A stretch of 62,652 nucleotides of DNA, taken from Planctomycetota bacterium. Its GTDB lineage: Bacteria; Planctomycetota; Phycisphaerae; UBA1845. The notes beneath the pieces were generated by a model. The model saw only the letters and a program-made list of their open reading frames with translations, made no database searches and had not been told where the DNA came from. The stretch's first letter is position 1, and every line of letters begins with the position of its first letter. Both the position numbers and the translations under genes were made by a program. Of this stretch, positions 45,010 through 52,787 are shown piece after piece. The stretch spans positions 1-62,652 of the forward strand of contig JAJRWX010000040.1 in assembly GCA_024276605.1 (NCBI GenBank), written 5' to 3'.

Positions 45010-46701
45010 TTATTGTTTCGTGTTGGTAGGATCAACTTTGGTGACGCGGACTATTTCTTCCACGGTTGTTATGCCTTTGCGCACTTTAGCCCAGCCGTCT
45101 TCACGCATGAGTTGTAGGCCTTGCTCCCGCGCTAAGACTAACATCTCACCGGCTGACCTGCGTTGTACGATCATCTCACGCAATTTATCATTGATGAGTA
45201 AAAGTTCGTAGATGCCTTGTCGGCCACGGTATCCTGAGTGGCGACATTCGCGACATCCTTTGCCACGAAAGAGTTTTTCACCACGCTCGAGCATAAAATC
45301 CGGTGGGATGTCGACGGGGTCGGGTGTGAACTCTTCTCGGCAACTTTTGCAGATGCAGCGTACCAGACGTTGCGCCATGATGCCACTGACAGCACTGGAG
45401 ACCAGAAACGGCTCGACACCCATGTCGAGCAAACGTGTGGAAGCAGTCACCGCATCGTTGGTGTGCAAGGTACTAAATACGAGGTGGCCGGTGAGTGAAG
45501 CGTTAATAGCGACTTCCGCCGTATCCAAGTCTCGAATTTCACCGACGAGAATGACGTCCGGGTCATGGCGTAAGAAACTCCTCAACCCGGATGCGAAGGT
45601 CAGGCCGATATGCGGTTTGACCTGCACTTGTTGAATGCCGCTAAGGTTGTATTCCACCGGGTCTTCAATAGTCAAAATTTTAATTCGATCGCTGACAATG
45701 GTACTCAGTGCCGCATATAGCGTCGTGGTTTTTCCAGACCCGGTTGGTCCGGTTACCAGAATAATGCCGTAGGGCTGCTTGATAAGCTCTAGTAAGCCAT
45801 CAAGGGCTTGATCCATGATGCCTAACCGTTCGAGCGATAGCAGTGCGGATTCCTTATCCAGAATACGCATGACGACGGCATTACCGAAAGAGGTGGGAAT
45901 GATGCTGACACGTAAATCGATGTCGCGATTCTGGGCTTTAATTTTGAACGCACCGTCTTGAGGCAATCGTTTTTCCGCAATGTTCAGGTTGGCTAGAATT
46001 TTGATACGACTCACGATAGCTGCGTGAAAGCGGCGAATTTCAGGCGGTACATTCGTGGTGTGCAGCACACCGTCGATACGGTAGCGGATTTTGAGATCAT
46101 CATCGAATGGTTCGATGTGAATATCGCTGGCTCGGTCGCGAATGGCTTCCAGTAAAATCTCGTTGACCAATTTGACAACGGTGGCTTCCTGCGCTTGTTC
46201 GATCAGGTCAGCGTTTTCGGCATCGTTTCCGGTAATGACTTCGACGCCGCCGCCCGAGTCGATCATCGCTTCGACGGTTTGTCCGCCGACCCCGAAGTGC
46301 TGCTTGATGATGCGAGAGATTTCTTCACCCGTGGCTAGGACCGTTTCAATCTTGGCCCCCATGAGCATGCGCAGCTCGTCGAAGGCGTACAAGTTGAATG
46401 GGTTGTTGGTGGCTACGCGGATGGCCCCGTTGTTCCGGTCGATGGGTATAACGCGGTCGCGGTGAACGACTTTAGACGGTGCAGTACGCAATAGTTCGAG
46501 ATCGATTTCAGTGGAGGATAGGTCGATTAGCGGAATCGATAATTGTTCACCATAGATTTCGAGATAATCCCGCTCCGTGATGATCCCCAGCCTGGAGAGA
46601 CATTGTTCGATGCGTTCGGTGGATTTGCGCACCTCTTTGGCTTGCTCAAGCTGCTGCTTGGTAATTTTACCGCGTTTTAGTAATACTTTGCCCAAGCTCA
46701 T
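45010..46701 (-). CDS. Type II secretion / type IV pilus assembly ATPase (GspE/PilB)
   Basis: 563 residues. The N-terminal MshEN-type domain (VLLKRGKITKQQLEQA, LGIITERDYLEIYGEQ) is known in relatives to bind c-di-GMP. The core has Walker A GPTGSGKTTT, Asp box TIEDPVEY, Walker B ILVGEIRD and the His box LHTNDA. Two CxxC pairs (CKSC, CREC) bind zinc. It powers assembly of pseudopilus or pilus fibres at the cytoplasmic face. No other gsp/pil genes are adjacent. Whether it is GspE or PilB cannot be settled from this sequence alone. Confidence 0.93.
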   Translation of the reverse strand: MSLGKVLLKRGKITKQQLEQAKEVRKSTERIEQCLSRLGIITERDYLEIYGEQLSIPLIDLSSTEIDLELLRTAPSKVVHRDRVIPIDRNNGAIRVATNNPFNLYAFDELRMLMGAKIETVLATGEEISRIIKQHFGVGGQTVEAMIDSGGGVEVITGNDAENADLIEQAQEATVVKLVNEILLEAIRDRASDIHIEPFDDDLKIRYRIDGVLHTTNVPPEIRRFHAAIVSRIKILANLNIAEKRLPQDGAFKIKAQNRDIDLRVSIIPTSFGNAVVMRILDKESALLSLERLGIMDQALDGLLELIKQPYGIILVTGPTGSGKTTTLYAALSTIVSDRIKILTIEDPVEYNLSGIQQVQVKPHIGLTFASGLRSFLRHDPDVILVGEIRDLDTAEVAINASLTGHLVFSTLHTNDAVTASTRLLDMGVEPFLVSSAVSGIMAQRLVRCICKSCREEFTPDPVDIPPDFMLERGEKLFRGKGCRECRHSGYRGRQGIYELLLINDKLREMIVQRRSAGEMLVLAREQGLQLMREDGWAKVRKGITTVEEIVRVTKVDPTNTKQ

Positions 46702-47080
46702 GCATAGATTCTCGACCGACTGGACCGGCTTTCAATAGGCCTTGCCCTCTATGGTTTATTATATGGGGGCTTGGTGAGGTTAGACCCCTGACGCCATCCG
46801 CCATTCGTTCATAGTTCTTATACCGATCATCGAACACCGGGATTCGCTAACTGTTGATAATCGTAACCTTTTTGTTGCAGGCGATTTGCGGAAGGCTCCT
46901 ACGTCCGATATCGTTCCTGCGCCCATTGAAAGCTTAGGTGTAGCTCATATTTCGTCAATCTGTGAATTCCTAGGCTATGCTTGGTTATGCCGTAGGGCTA
47001 GGATTTGACCGATGTGCGGTGTAGGTTTGTCGGATGGGAGAGTTGACCGACTTCATAGCCTACCCAAGGAGTGCAGTGTA
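46702..47080. other. Divergent intergenic region
   Basis: About 380 bases between the GspE/PilB-like gene (-) and the pyrophosphorylase gene (+). I see no repeats or strong promoter. The only signal that stands out is AAGGAG at 47066-47071, the ribosome binding site of the next gene. Confidence 0.4.
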
Positions 47081-48517
47081 TTGGATACAACACAGTTAAT
47101 CGATGACAGATTTCGGGTGTGTCAATCGCAGTTGACATCGCGTGGACAGGCGCATGTGCTGCGTTTTTGGGACGATCTATCGACACAGGAAAGGTCAAAG
47201 CTGCTTGATGAGCTGGAAGCTGTGCCTTGGGATGTACTGGACGAGTTGATACCTACCCACATCGAGAATCAGCCGGAGGTAGCGACACCAAGTGATTTAA
47301 CTCCGGCAACGGTCTTTCCGTGCGAGCCGCCTACAGAAAGAATGGCTGAATATGAACGGGCAGTTGAAGTGGGAGAGGAAAAACTTAGGGCAGGTCAAGT
47401 AGCTGCCATGACAGTGGCGGGTGGACAAGGGTCGCGCTTGGGTTTTGATGGGCCTAAAGGGATGTATCCAGTGACGCCGGTGGGTTCGTACACCTTGTTT
47501 GATCTGTTTGCACAGATGGTCGCTGCTGCTCAGTTGCGCTATGAGACAACCATCCCTTGGTGTGTGATGACCAGCGAGACGAATCATGCTCAGACGGTGG
47601 CTTACTTTGAGTCGAAAGATTGGTTTGGATTGTCGCCGGACGATGTGTTTTTGTTTAGTCAGCAGATGTTACCGGCCTTCGATCTAAACGGTCGGCTGAT
47701 TATGGCCAGTCGGTTCGGACTCGCTTTGGCACCCAATGGGCACGGCGGGTCAATCAAGGCGTTGGTTGATAGTGGTACACTGGCGAAACTCAGGGCGTGT
47801 GGCGTGACTCTGATTAGTTATTTCCAAATAGACAATCCGTTAGTTAAACCGTTCGAGCCTTTGGGGATCGGCCTGCATGTGACGACCGGGTCTGAGATGG
47901 CTATTAAGGTGGTTCCCAAGGTTGATGATCTAGAACGCGTGGGCAATGTGTGTTGCGATCAGGGTCGCGTGCGGGTGGTGGAATACTCCGATTTTCCGGA
48001 AGCGTTTGCTACCAGTCGGGACGCAGATGGGAAACGCCGCTTTGATGCAGGTAATTCGGCGATTCACCTGTTTAATGTTGATTTTGTAGATCGGATTGCC
48101 GGGCGGACATTTCAAATGCCTTATCGCCGGGCGGTCAAGGTCGTACCTTATGTCGATAGTGTGGGTGAGGTAGTGGTGCCTACGGAGCCGAACGCGGTCA
48201 AGCTGGAGACATTCGTCTTTGATGTTTTACCGTTGGCGAACAATCCCCTGGTATTGGAGATTGATCGGTGCGAAGAGTTTTCTCCGGTTAAGAACGCTTC
48301 AGGTAGTGATTCGCTGGCTACCGCCCATCGTGATCTTATCGCTCGCTCTTATCGTTGGTTGGCGTTGGCTGGGGTGACGCTGCCTTGGACTGCGGATCAT
48401 ACTCCTGCGGCAGAGGTGATGATATTACCCTCTTTTGCGATCGATGCAGCGGGTGTGTCAAATCGTGTGGCGGAGATTCCAGCTATTGTCGCTGGCGATC
48501 AGGTATTATTGAAGTAA
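47081..48517 (+). CDS. UDP-sugar pyrophosphorylase (UDPGP family)
   Basis: 478 residues from TTG 47081, chosen because AAGGAG lies 9 bases upstream; the frame is open to ATG 47012, but homology begins around residue 10 of the shorter form. Signatures are MTVAGGQGSRLGFDGPKGMY (nucleotide-binding loop), HGGSIKALV, YFQIDNPLV (metal site) and GNSAIHLFN. This is the eukaryote-like UDP-GlcNAc/UDP-glucose pyrophosphorylase group. It makes a UDP-sugar from UTP and a sugar-1-phosphate for cell-surface glycans. The exact sugar cannot be told. Confidence 0.9.
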   Translation: MDTTQLIDDRFRVCQSQLTSRGQAHVLRFWDDLSTQERSKLLDELEAVPWDVLDELIPTHIENQPEVATPSDLTPATVFPCEPPTERMAEYERAVEVGEEKLRAGQVAAMTVAGGQGSRLGFDGPKGMYPVTPVGSYTLFDLFAQMVAAAQLRYETTIPWCVMTSETNHAQTVAYFESKDWFGLSPDDVFLFSQQMLPAFDLNGRLIMASRFGLALAPNGHGGSIKALVDSGTLAKLRACGVTLISYFQIDNPLVKPFEPLGIGLHVTTGSEMAIKVVPKVDDLERVGNVCCDQGRVRVVEYSDFPEAFATSRDADGKRRFDAGNSAIHLFNVDFVDRIAGRTFQMPYRRAVKVVPYVDSVGEVVVPTEPNAVKLETFVFDVLPLANNPLVLEIDRCEEFSPVKNASGSDSLATAHRDLIARSYRWLALAGVTLPWTADHTPAAEVMILPSFAIDAAGVSNRVAEIPAIVAGDQVLLK

Positions 48518-48692
48518 CTGCTGAACAGCGGAATCTTTCTGCCCGCAAAAAATATCCCATTTCTATTTTCGAATCCACTATCGAAGGCTCGGGTTGCCGT
48601 GTCTTCCATAGAATAGCACACACGGTTTGCCGGCACTTATAGGTATCGCCGACATCGTACAATACTGGGATTATCAATTGGGAGAATCAGCT

Positions 48693-50975
48693 ATGTGGAT
48701 GCAGATTATCAAAGTCAAGCTTCTGTCATTGTTACTCGTAACTGTTGCAGCCTTAGTGCCATCGGTTCGTGGAGAACCGGCTCCGAATGCGTTTTATCGC
48801 GCGTATTATCTAGAGCAGGTAGAAGGTGATTTTACGGGGGCGGCAAAGTTGTATGAATCTGTCGTTGCTGATTCGCGTATGGATGCCGCTATACGTACTA
48901 AGGCCAAAGCCAGGCTGAGGGCGTGTAGGGAAGAACAGGCGAGTACGGACTTTGCCTCGCTCGTTCCGGAAACCACGATTGCGTATGTTGAACTTCACCA
49001 ACCCGGAGAGCAGGTCAAGAGATTGTTGAATCAGTTGGGTCTACTAGGGGACGATGATGGTTTGACGATGGGTACTTCCCAGGGGCGCAGGGTATCGATC
49101 AGTCCTAAGTTGATCAATGAATTGTTGGGTCTTCGTGGGGCGGCGCTGGCGATTACCGGAATCAACATAGCCAAGGGCGAACCGAGCGGGGTGGTGATTT
49201 TTCATCCCGGCAACATGGACGTCATCCGTGGCTTGTTGGAAACGGGTCTTCCTATCGCGGGAAAAACCGTTAAACCAATTGGCGGCTATCCAACCTTTGA
49301 CATTGAAGGCGAAGGATTGGTTACACTCACCTCGCGCTTGGTTGTGGCCAGTACCTCACGTGGACAGATTGAAGCCGTGATTCGGCGACTTAGCGGTAAG
49401 GAGAGGGATTCGCTGGCCACCAATCCCGACATGGTGGAGGCGCTGCGCAATCGGGATGATGCACTGATTCATTTTTGTGTCAATGCACGACCGATCATGC
49501 CGGTCATTAACGGTTTACTGGCTACCGGAGCGATGGGTAATCCTGAGATGGCCTTGGCTCAGGCTATGCTTGACCCGAATAGTTTACAATCAATTGTGGG
49601 GCAAATCGGCGTGACGGAAAATGGTGTTTCGCTTGATCTATCGCTTAGGCTAGCGGATGGGCATCGTAATCTAGCCTATAATTTGCTACGAATGCCTGCG
49701 GTCAATCATGAGACGTTTCGCAGTATACCCAAAGGTGTTGCGGCGTTTCTCGTGGGGGCGATCAACGAATCGACATCGCGTTATACCGCGACGACATCAG
49801 ACCCGGCTACCCGGTACGTGTCCGTGCTGGATATTGGTCGGGAGATTTTTGCCAACATCACGAGTTTCTCCGTATATGTGATACCACCTAAAAATGACTC
49901 GGCAGCCACTGGTCCGATGCCCGATATGGTGGCTTCATTTTTTGTGAATGATTCGAGTAAGTCGGAGGCGTTGTGGTCACAGATTCTTGGTATCGCAAGT
50001 CTGGCGTCTGGTTCAGGTACGATGCAAGGAAATGCTATAACCGTGCACGATGTTAAGGCTCGACGGTATGGTTTGCCGGACGGTAAGTCACTCTTTTTTG
50101 CGATGGGTGAGCATCGAGTGGTTCTCGCGACATCAAAGACTGCGCTGGCCAGTGGTGTCGGTTCGATCCGGTCCGGAAATTCGATCATGGATGATCCCGC
50201 GTTTTCTGACATATTCGCCAATCTCAGCGACGCTAACACGGCAGGTGTGTTTGTCCATCCCGGACGAATGATGCGCGTGGTTAAGCCCTTTTTGTCTGAG
50301 GGGGAAGCCAGGGGAATGGCACAGTTTGCGCCGCTACTAGAGAATACAGTAGCTTCAGCGGTCATTGAGCATTCCCATGAAGTGTTACATTTATCCATTC
50401 ATGTGACGGGTATTCCTGATGTGAGTGGGATGATTTCGCAGTTGATCGAATCCGAGATGCAACAGAAGGAAATGTTGGCTGGTATTGATCGCGCGATCAA
50501 GAAGAACGATCATCAATCTGCCATTCGCCAGATTGATGAGATATTATCGAAGACTCCGGATAATTGCAGTATGTTGCGAAAAAAGTTTTATATTCTATCC
50601 GTTAAGGCTGATGATCGTGACGCGGCTATGAAGTGTGGGCAGCAGGTGTATGCGTGTGTTTCAAATAGTCCCAATACGCTAAACACGATTGCATGGCGAC
50701 TGTTGACGCAGGATCGATACGCTGGGAAGTACAACGAATTGGCACTAAGAATGTCGGAGCGATCCAATAAGTTAACCCATGAAAGAAATTGGATGTACGT
50801 TGATACATTAGCTGTGGCGAAGTTTGAGACAGGTGACATTACCACGGCTATACAACTCGAAAAGAAGGCGATCGAGTTGGCTGACGGAAAGGGCGCACCG
50901 GATTTACAACAATCACTCGCCCGATTCGAATCAGCTTTAGAAAAGAGTCAACAATTGGCTACCACGGCGGATTGA
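48693..50975 (+). CDS. Exported protein with TPR-like ends, function unknown
   Basis: 760 residues from ATG 48693, with GGGAGA upstream. A clear signal peptide ends near VRGEPAP. The region at 20-75 looks like a TPR hairpin (LEQVEGDFTGAAKLYESVV). A long beta-rich middle follows (FASLVPETTIAYVELHQP, GVVIFHPGN), in the style of DUF3352-like exported proteins. TPR-like helices return at the C-terminus (AIKKNDHQSAIRQIDEIL). Location is probably periplasmic. R4 copy 2 lies just downstream. Confidence 0.75.
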   Translation: MWMQIIKVKLLSLLLVTVAALVPSVRGEPAPNAFYRAYYLEQVEGDFTGAAKLYESVVADSRMDAAIRTKAKARLRACREEQASTDFASLVPETTIAYVELHQPGEQVKRLLNQLGLLGDDDGLTMGTSQGRRVSISPKLINELLGLRGAALAITGINIAKGEPSGVVIFHPGNMDVIRGLLETGLPIAGKTVKPIGGYPTFDIEGEGLVTLTSRLVVASTSRGQIEAVIRRLSGKERDSLATNPDMVEALRNRDDALIHFCVNARPIMPVINGLLATGAMGNPEMALAQAMLDPNSLQSIVGQIGVTENGVSLDLSLRLADGHRNLAYNLLRMPAVNHETFRSIPKGVAAFLVGAINESTSRYTATTSDPATRYVSVLDIGREIFANITSFSVYVIPPKNDSAATGPMPDMVASFFVNDSSKSEALWSQILGIASLASGSGTMQGNAITVHDVKARRYGLPDGKSLFFAMGEHRVVLATSKTALASGVGSIRSGNSIMDDPAFSDIFANLSDANTAGVFVHPGRMMRVVKPFLSEGEARGMAQFAPLLENTVASAVIEHSHEVLHLSIHVTGIPDVSGMISQLIESEMQQKEMLAGIDRAIKKNDHQSAIRQIDEILSKTPDNCSMLRKKFYILSVKADDRDAAMKCGQQVYACVSNSPNTLNTIAWRLLTQDRYAGKYNELALRMSERSNKLTHERNWMYVDTLAVAKFETGDITTAIQLEKKAIELADGKGAPDLQQSLARFESALEKSQQLATTAD

Positions 50976-51057
50976 GCCTGATTCATTCAAGTAAGCCTGG
51001 TAGGTCATGCTATTGTATGACGTAAGATGGCGGATGTTCGCTGTCGTTAGTCGGTAG

Positions 51058-51106
51058 GGCAGGTCGTTCTTTCGCCAATTTGCAATTGGCGAAAGGTTGA
51101 CCTGCC
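51058..51106. repeat. R4 palindrome, copy 2 (49 bp)
   Basis: Its arms are identical to copy 1 apart from a shorter loop. Both copies are preceded by GTAGG. Confidence 0.85.
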
Positions 51107-51143
51107 TCAACCATGGGCAGCCGCAACTACCGGGATAGTCAAA

Positions 51144-51238
51144 TCAGAGCCGCACGGCGCTAGCCTGCGGACTACGCGAAGTTAAAACACTGGCATCATA
51201 ATCTACCCGTGTCACCAGGCTTGCGCCAGGTGCTCTGA
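51144..51238 (-). repeat. R1 palindromic repeat, copy 4 (95 bp)
   Basis: A complete copy in reverse orientation, with both TCAGAGC and GCTCTGA ends. It has the same length as copy 1 but a different central spacer. Confidence 0.85.
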
Positions 51239-51418
51239 CCATACTCGCGGCACCCCCAAACATCGCAACCCAATGAAAAGTCGAGATTGAGGTGTCCCAT
51301 GCCCTTTCTTTTGGGTATGGGGGAGATGATGACGGCACCCATTAAAGGTGATGAAAACACGGCAGATTTCATGGCGTGTTGACGACACGGATCGCTTGCG
51401 CTCGCCGCTCGGATTTGA
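51151..51418 (+). repeat. 268-bp direct duplication, unit 1
   Basis: It starts CGCACGGCGC and ends GGATTTGA. The unit spans most of R1 copy 4, an R5 hairpin (51291-51335) and a downstream tail. It matches unit 2 at the same length with scattered substitutions. Confidence 0.9.
51291..51335 (+). repeat. R5 hairpin, copy c
   Basis: Border GGTGT, stem CCCATGCCC / GGGTATGGG (one G-T wobble), then GGGGAGATGATGACGG. Confidence 0.75.
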
Positions 51419-51483
51419 ATGGATGGGTGACGGTCCTTGTGTCGAAAGTCATTACAAGTGCCATAGTTATTGCACTGTATATC

Positions 51484-51524
51484 CTTCCCCCACCCTTTGC
51501 CAGTAGGCAAAGGATGGGGCACCC
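51484..51524 (-). repeat. R5 hairpin, copy d
   Basis: Read on the (-) strand: border GGGTGC, stem CCCATCCTTTGCC / GGCAAAGGGTGGG (13 pairs, one wobble), then GGGGAAGGAT. Its right border is the most divergent of the family. Confidence 0.65.
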
Positions 51525-51525
51525 A

Positions 51526-51793
51526 CGCACGGCGCTAGCCTGCGGACTACGTGAAGTTAAAACACTGGCATCATCATATAACCGTGTCACCAGGCTTGCG
51601 CCAGGTGCTCTGACCATACGATCAGCACTCCCAAACATCGCAGCCCAAAGAAAAGTCGAGATTGGGATGTCCCATGCCCTTTCTTTTGGGTATGGGGGAG
51701 ATGATGACGGCACCCATTAAAGGTGATGAAAACACGGCAGGTTTCATGGCGTGTTGACGACACGGGTCGCTTGCGCTCGCCGCTCGGATTTGA
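51526..51793 (+). repeat. 268-bp direct duplication, unit 2
   Basis: Offset by 375 bp from unit 1. It contains R1 copy 5, which lacks its TCAGAGC end (51526-51613), and R5 copy e (51666-51710). The differences from unit 1 cluster in the R1 spacer and just after R1. Confidence 0.9.
51666..51710 (+). repeat. R5 hairpin, copy e
   Basis: It is identical in stem and right border to copy c, as expected from the duplication. Confidence 0.75.
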
Positions 51794-52030
51794 CTGGAGG
51801 GGCAACCGCGCCACTTTTTTGTTCTTCACGCTGCGGCAAGTAGATGGATTGTGTGATGGTCCGTTTTTTTGACTTGTTGGAATTGAAGAGCCGATAACAT
51901 GCGCTCAATGCCATGTGTAGTCGCCCCTGGTAGGCCTTTCACCATATTTTTTACAGAACCCAGCACACTTTTTGGCAAAAAAGAATAACAAGAACGTATG
52001 TTTTTTTTGGGGTCATGGAAGAGGTTTTTC

Positions 52031-52059
52031 TTGACTATGGTATGCCATTCAGATAAATT
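52031..52059 (+). promoter_or_regulatory. Candidate promoter for the exported-protein genes
   Basis: TTGACT at 52031-52036 and TAAATT at 52054-52059 are 17 bp apart. The first gene starts at 52317, which would imply a ~250-base leader. Confidence 0.35.
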
Positions 52060-52236
52060 AATAGATTAGCACGTAACGCGACATCACGTCGGGTAACGTG
52101 GCGTTGAAGTAGAGCTTGGTACATCCATCAAACCTTGTACCAGGTCGGGCCGCAGTCGTCGCCATCAGACGTTTCGCTAACTGCGATTCGTCTTTACCTA
52201 AAAGAAATGTCGTGTTAGCTATGGGGATCGGTACGC

Positions 52237-52320
52237 ATGGTTGCTGCCATTAGGGTATGCTTGGCTGCAACGATCGGAGTCATGGTTGCTGTTTTAACCG
52301 ACGACGGAGGTAGAAGATGA
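52237..52320 (+). CDS. Possible 27-residue leader peptide
   Basis: ATG-started frame encoding a mostly hydrophobic peptide (MVAAIRVCLAATIGVMVAVL and a short polar tail). Its TGA overlaps the ATG of the next gene as ATGA, and it contains that gene's ribosome binding site GGAGG. It could couple translation or be chance. Confidence 0.25.
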   Translation: MVAAIRVCLAATIGVMVAVLTDDGGRR

Positions 52321-52745
52321 GCAGAACTCCACACTTGTTTTTCAAGATGCTTGCCATGGCGGCTATGGTTGTTGCCGGTGCCGCGACGGCACAGGAATAT
52401 GAAATCACTCGTTCGACCATAGACGGTGGCGGGGTGATGCACAGCATGGGGGGCGGGTTTGAGTTGTCCGGTACGATCGGTCAACCGGATGCCGGAATGA
52501 GCGCTTCGCAGGGAGCCGGTAGCTCATACACTTTAACCGGCGGGTTTTGGTTTCCTCTTGTTCCCCATGACTGCAACAGCGACGGCAGCGTAAGCCTTGT
52601 TGACTACTACGGTTTCAAAGCATGCCTAGCCGGGCCACAGGGTGGACTTGTCGATGACACTTGTGCATGCTACGACCGTGACGGTAACGGCCAAGTTGAT
52701 ATGCGCGACTTCGGCAATTTCCAAACATCTCTACAGTATCCGTAA
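52317..52745 (+). CDS. Exported protein with dockerin-like EF-hand pair
   Basis: 142 residues; GGAGG stands 8 bases before ATG. A signal peptide ends near GAATAQE. The next 60 residues (STIDGGGVMHSMGGGFELSG, then GGFWF) form a short conserved exported motif known to me from planctomycete surface proteins. The C-terminus has two calcium-loop-like repeats, DCNSDGSVSLVDYYGFKACL and DRDGNGQVDMRDFGNFQTSL, as in type I dockerins. It is probably displayed on the surface. It lies 42 bases before the next exported-protein gene. Confidence 0.78.
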   Translation: MSRTPHLFFKMLAMAAMVVAGAATAQEYEITRSTIDGGGVMHSMGGGFELSGTIGQPDAGMSASQGAGSSYTLTGGFWFPLVPHDCNSDGSVSLVDYYGFKACLAGPQGGLVDDTCACYDRDGNGQVDMRDFGNFQTSLQYP

Positions 52746-52787
52746 CATACGAAGCATCTATCGTAAATAGATAGTAGGAGAATAGAC

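Larger units (their letters stand above)
50976..52236. other. Long non-coding zone filled with repeats
   Basis: About 1.3 kb without a supported gene. It holds R4 copy 2, two R1 copies, three R5 hairpins and a 268-bp direct duplication. From 51794 to 52030 only T- and A-rich tracts and decayed sequence are seen. A candidate promoter lies at 52031 for the exported-protein pair. Confidence 0.65.

Noticed and set aside
51058-51793. CRISPR-like array in the repeat zone
   Set aside because: Repeats are palindromic, of mixed families, unevenly spaced and in both orientations; there are no regular spacers and no cas genes.
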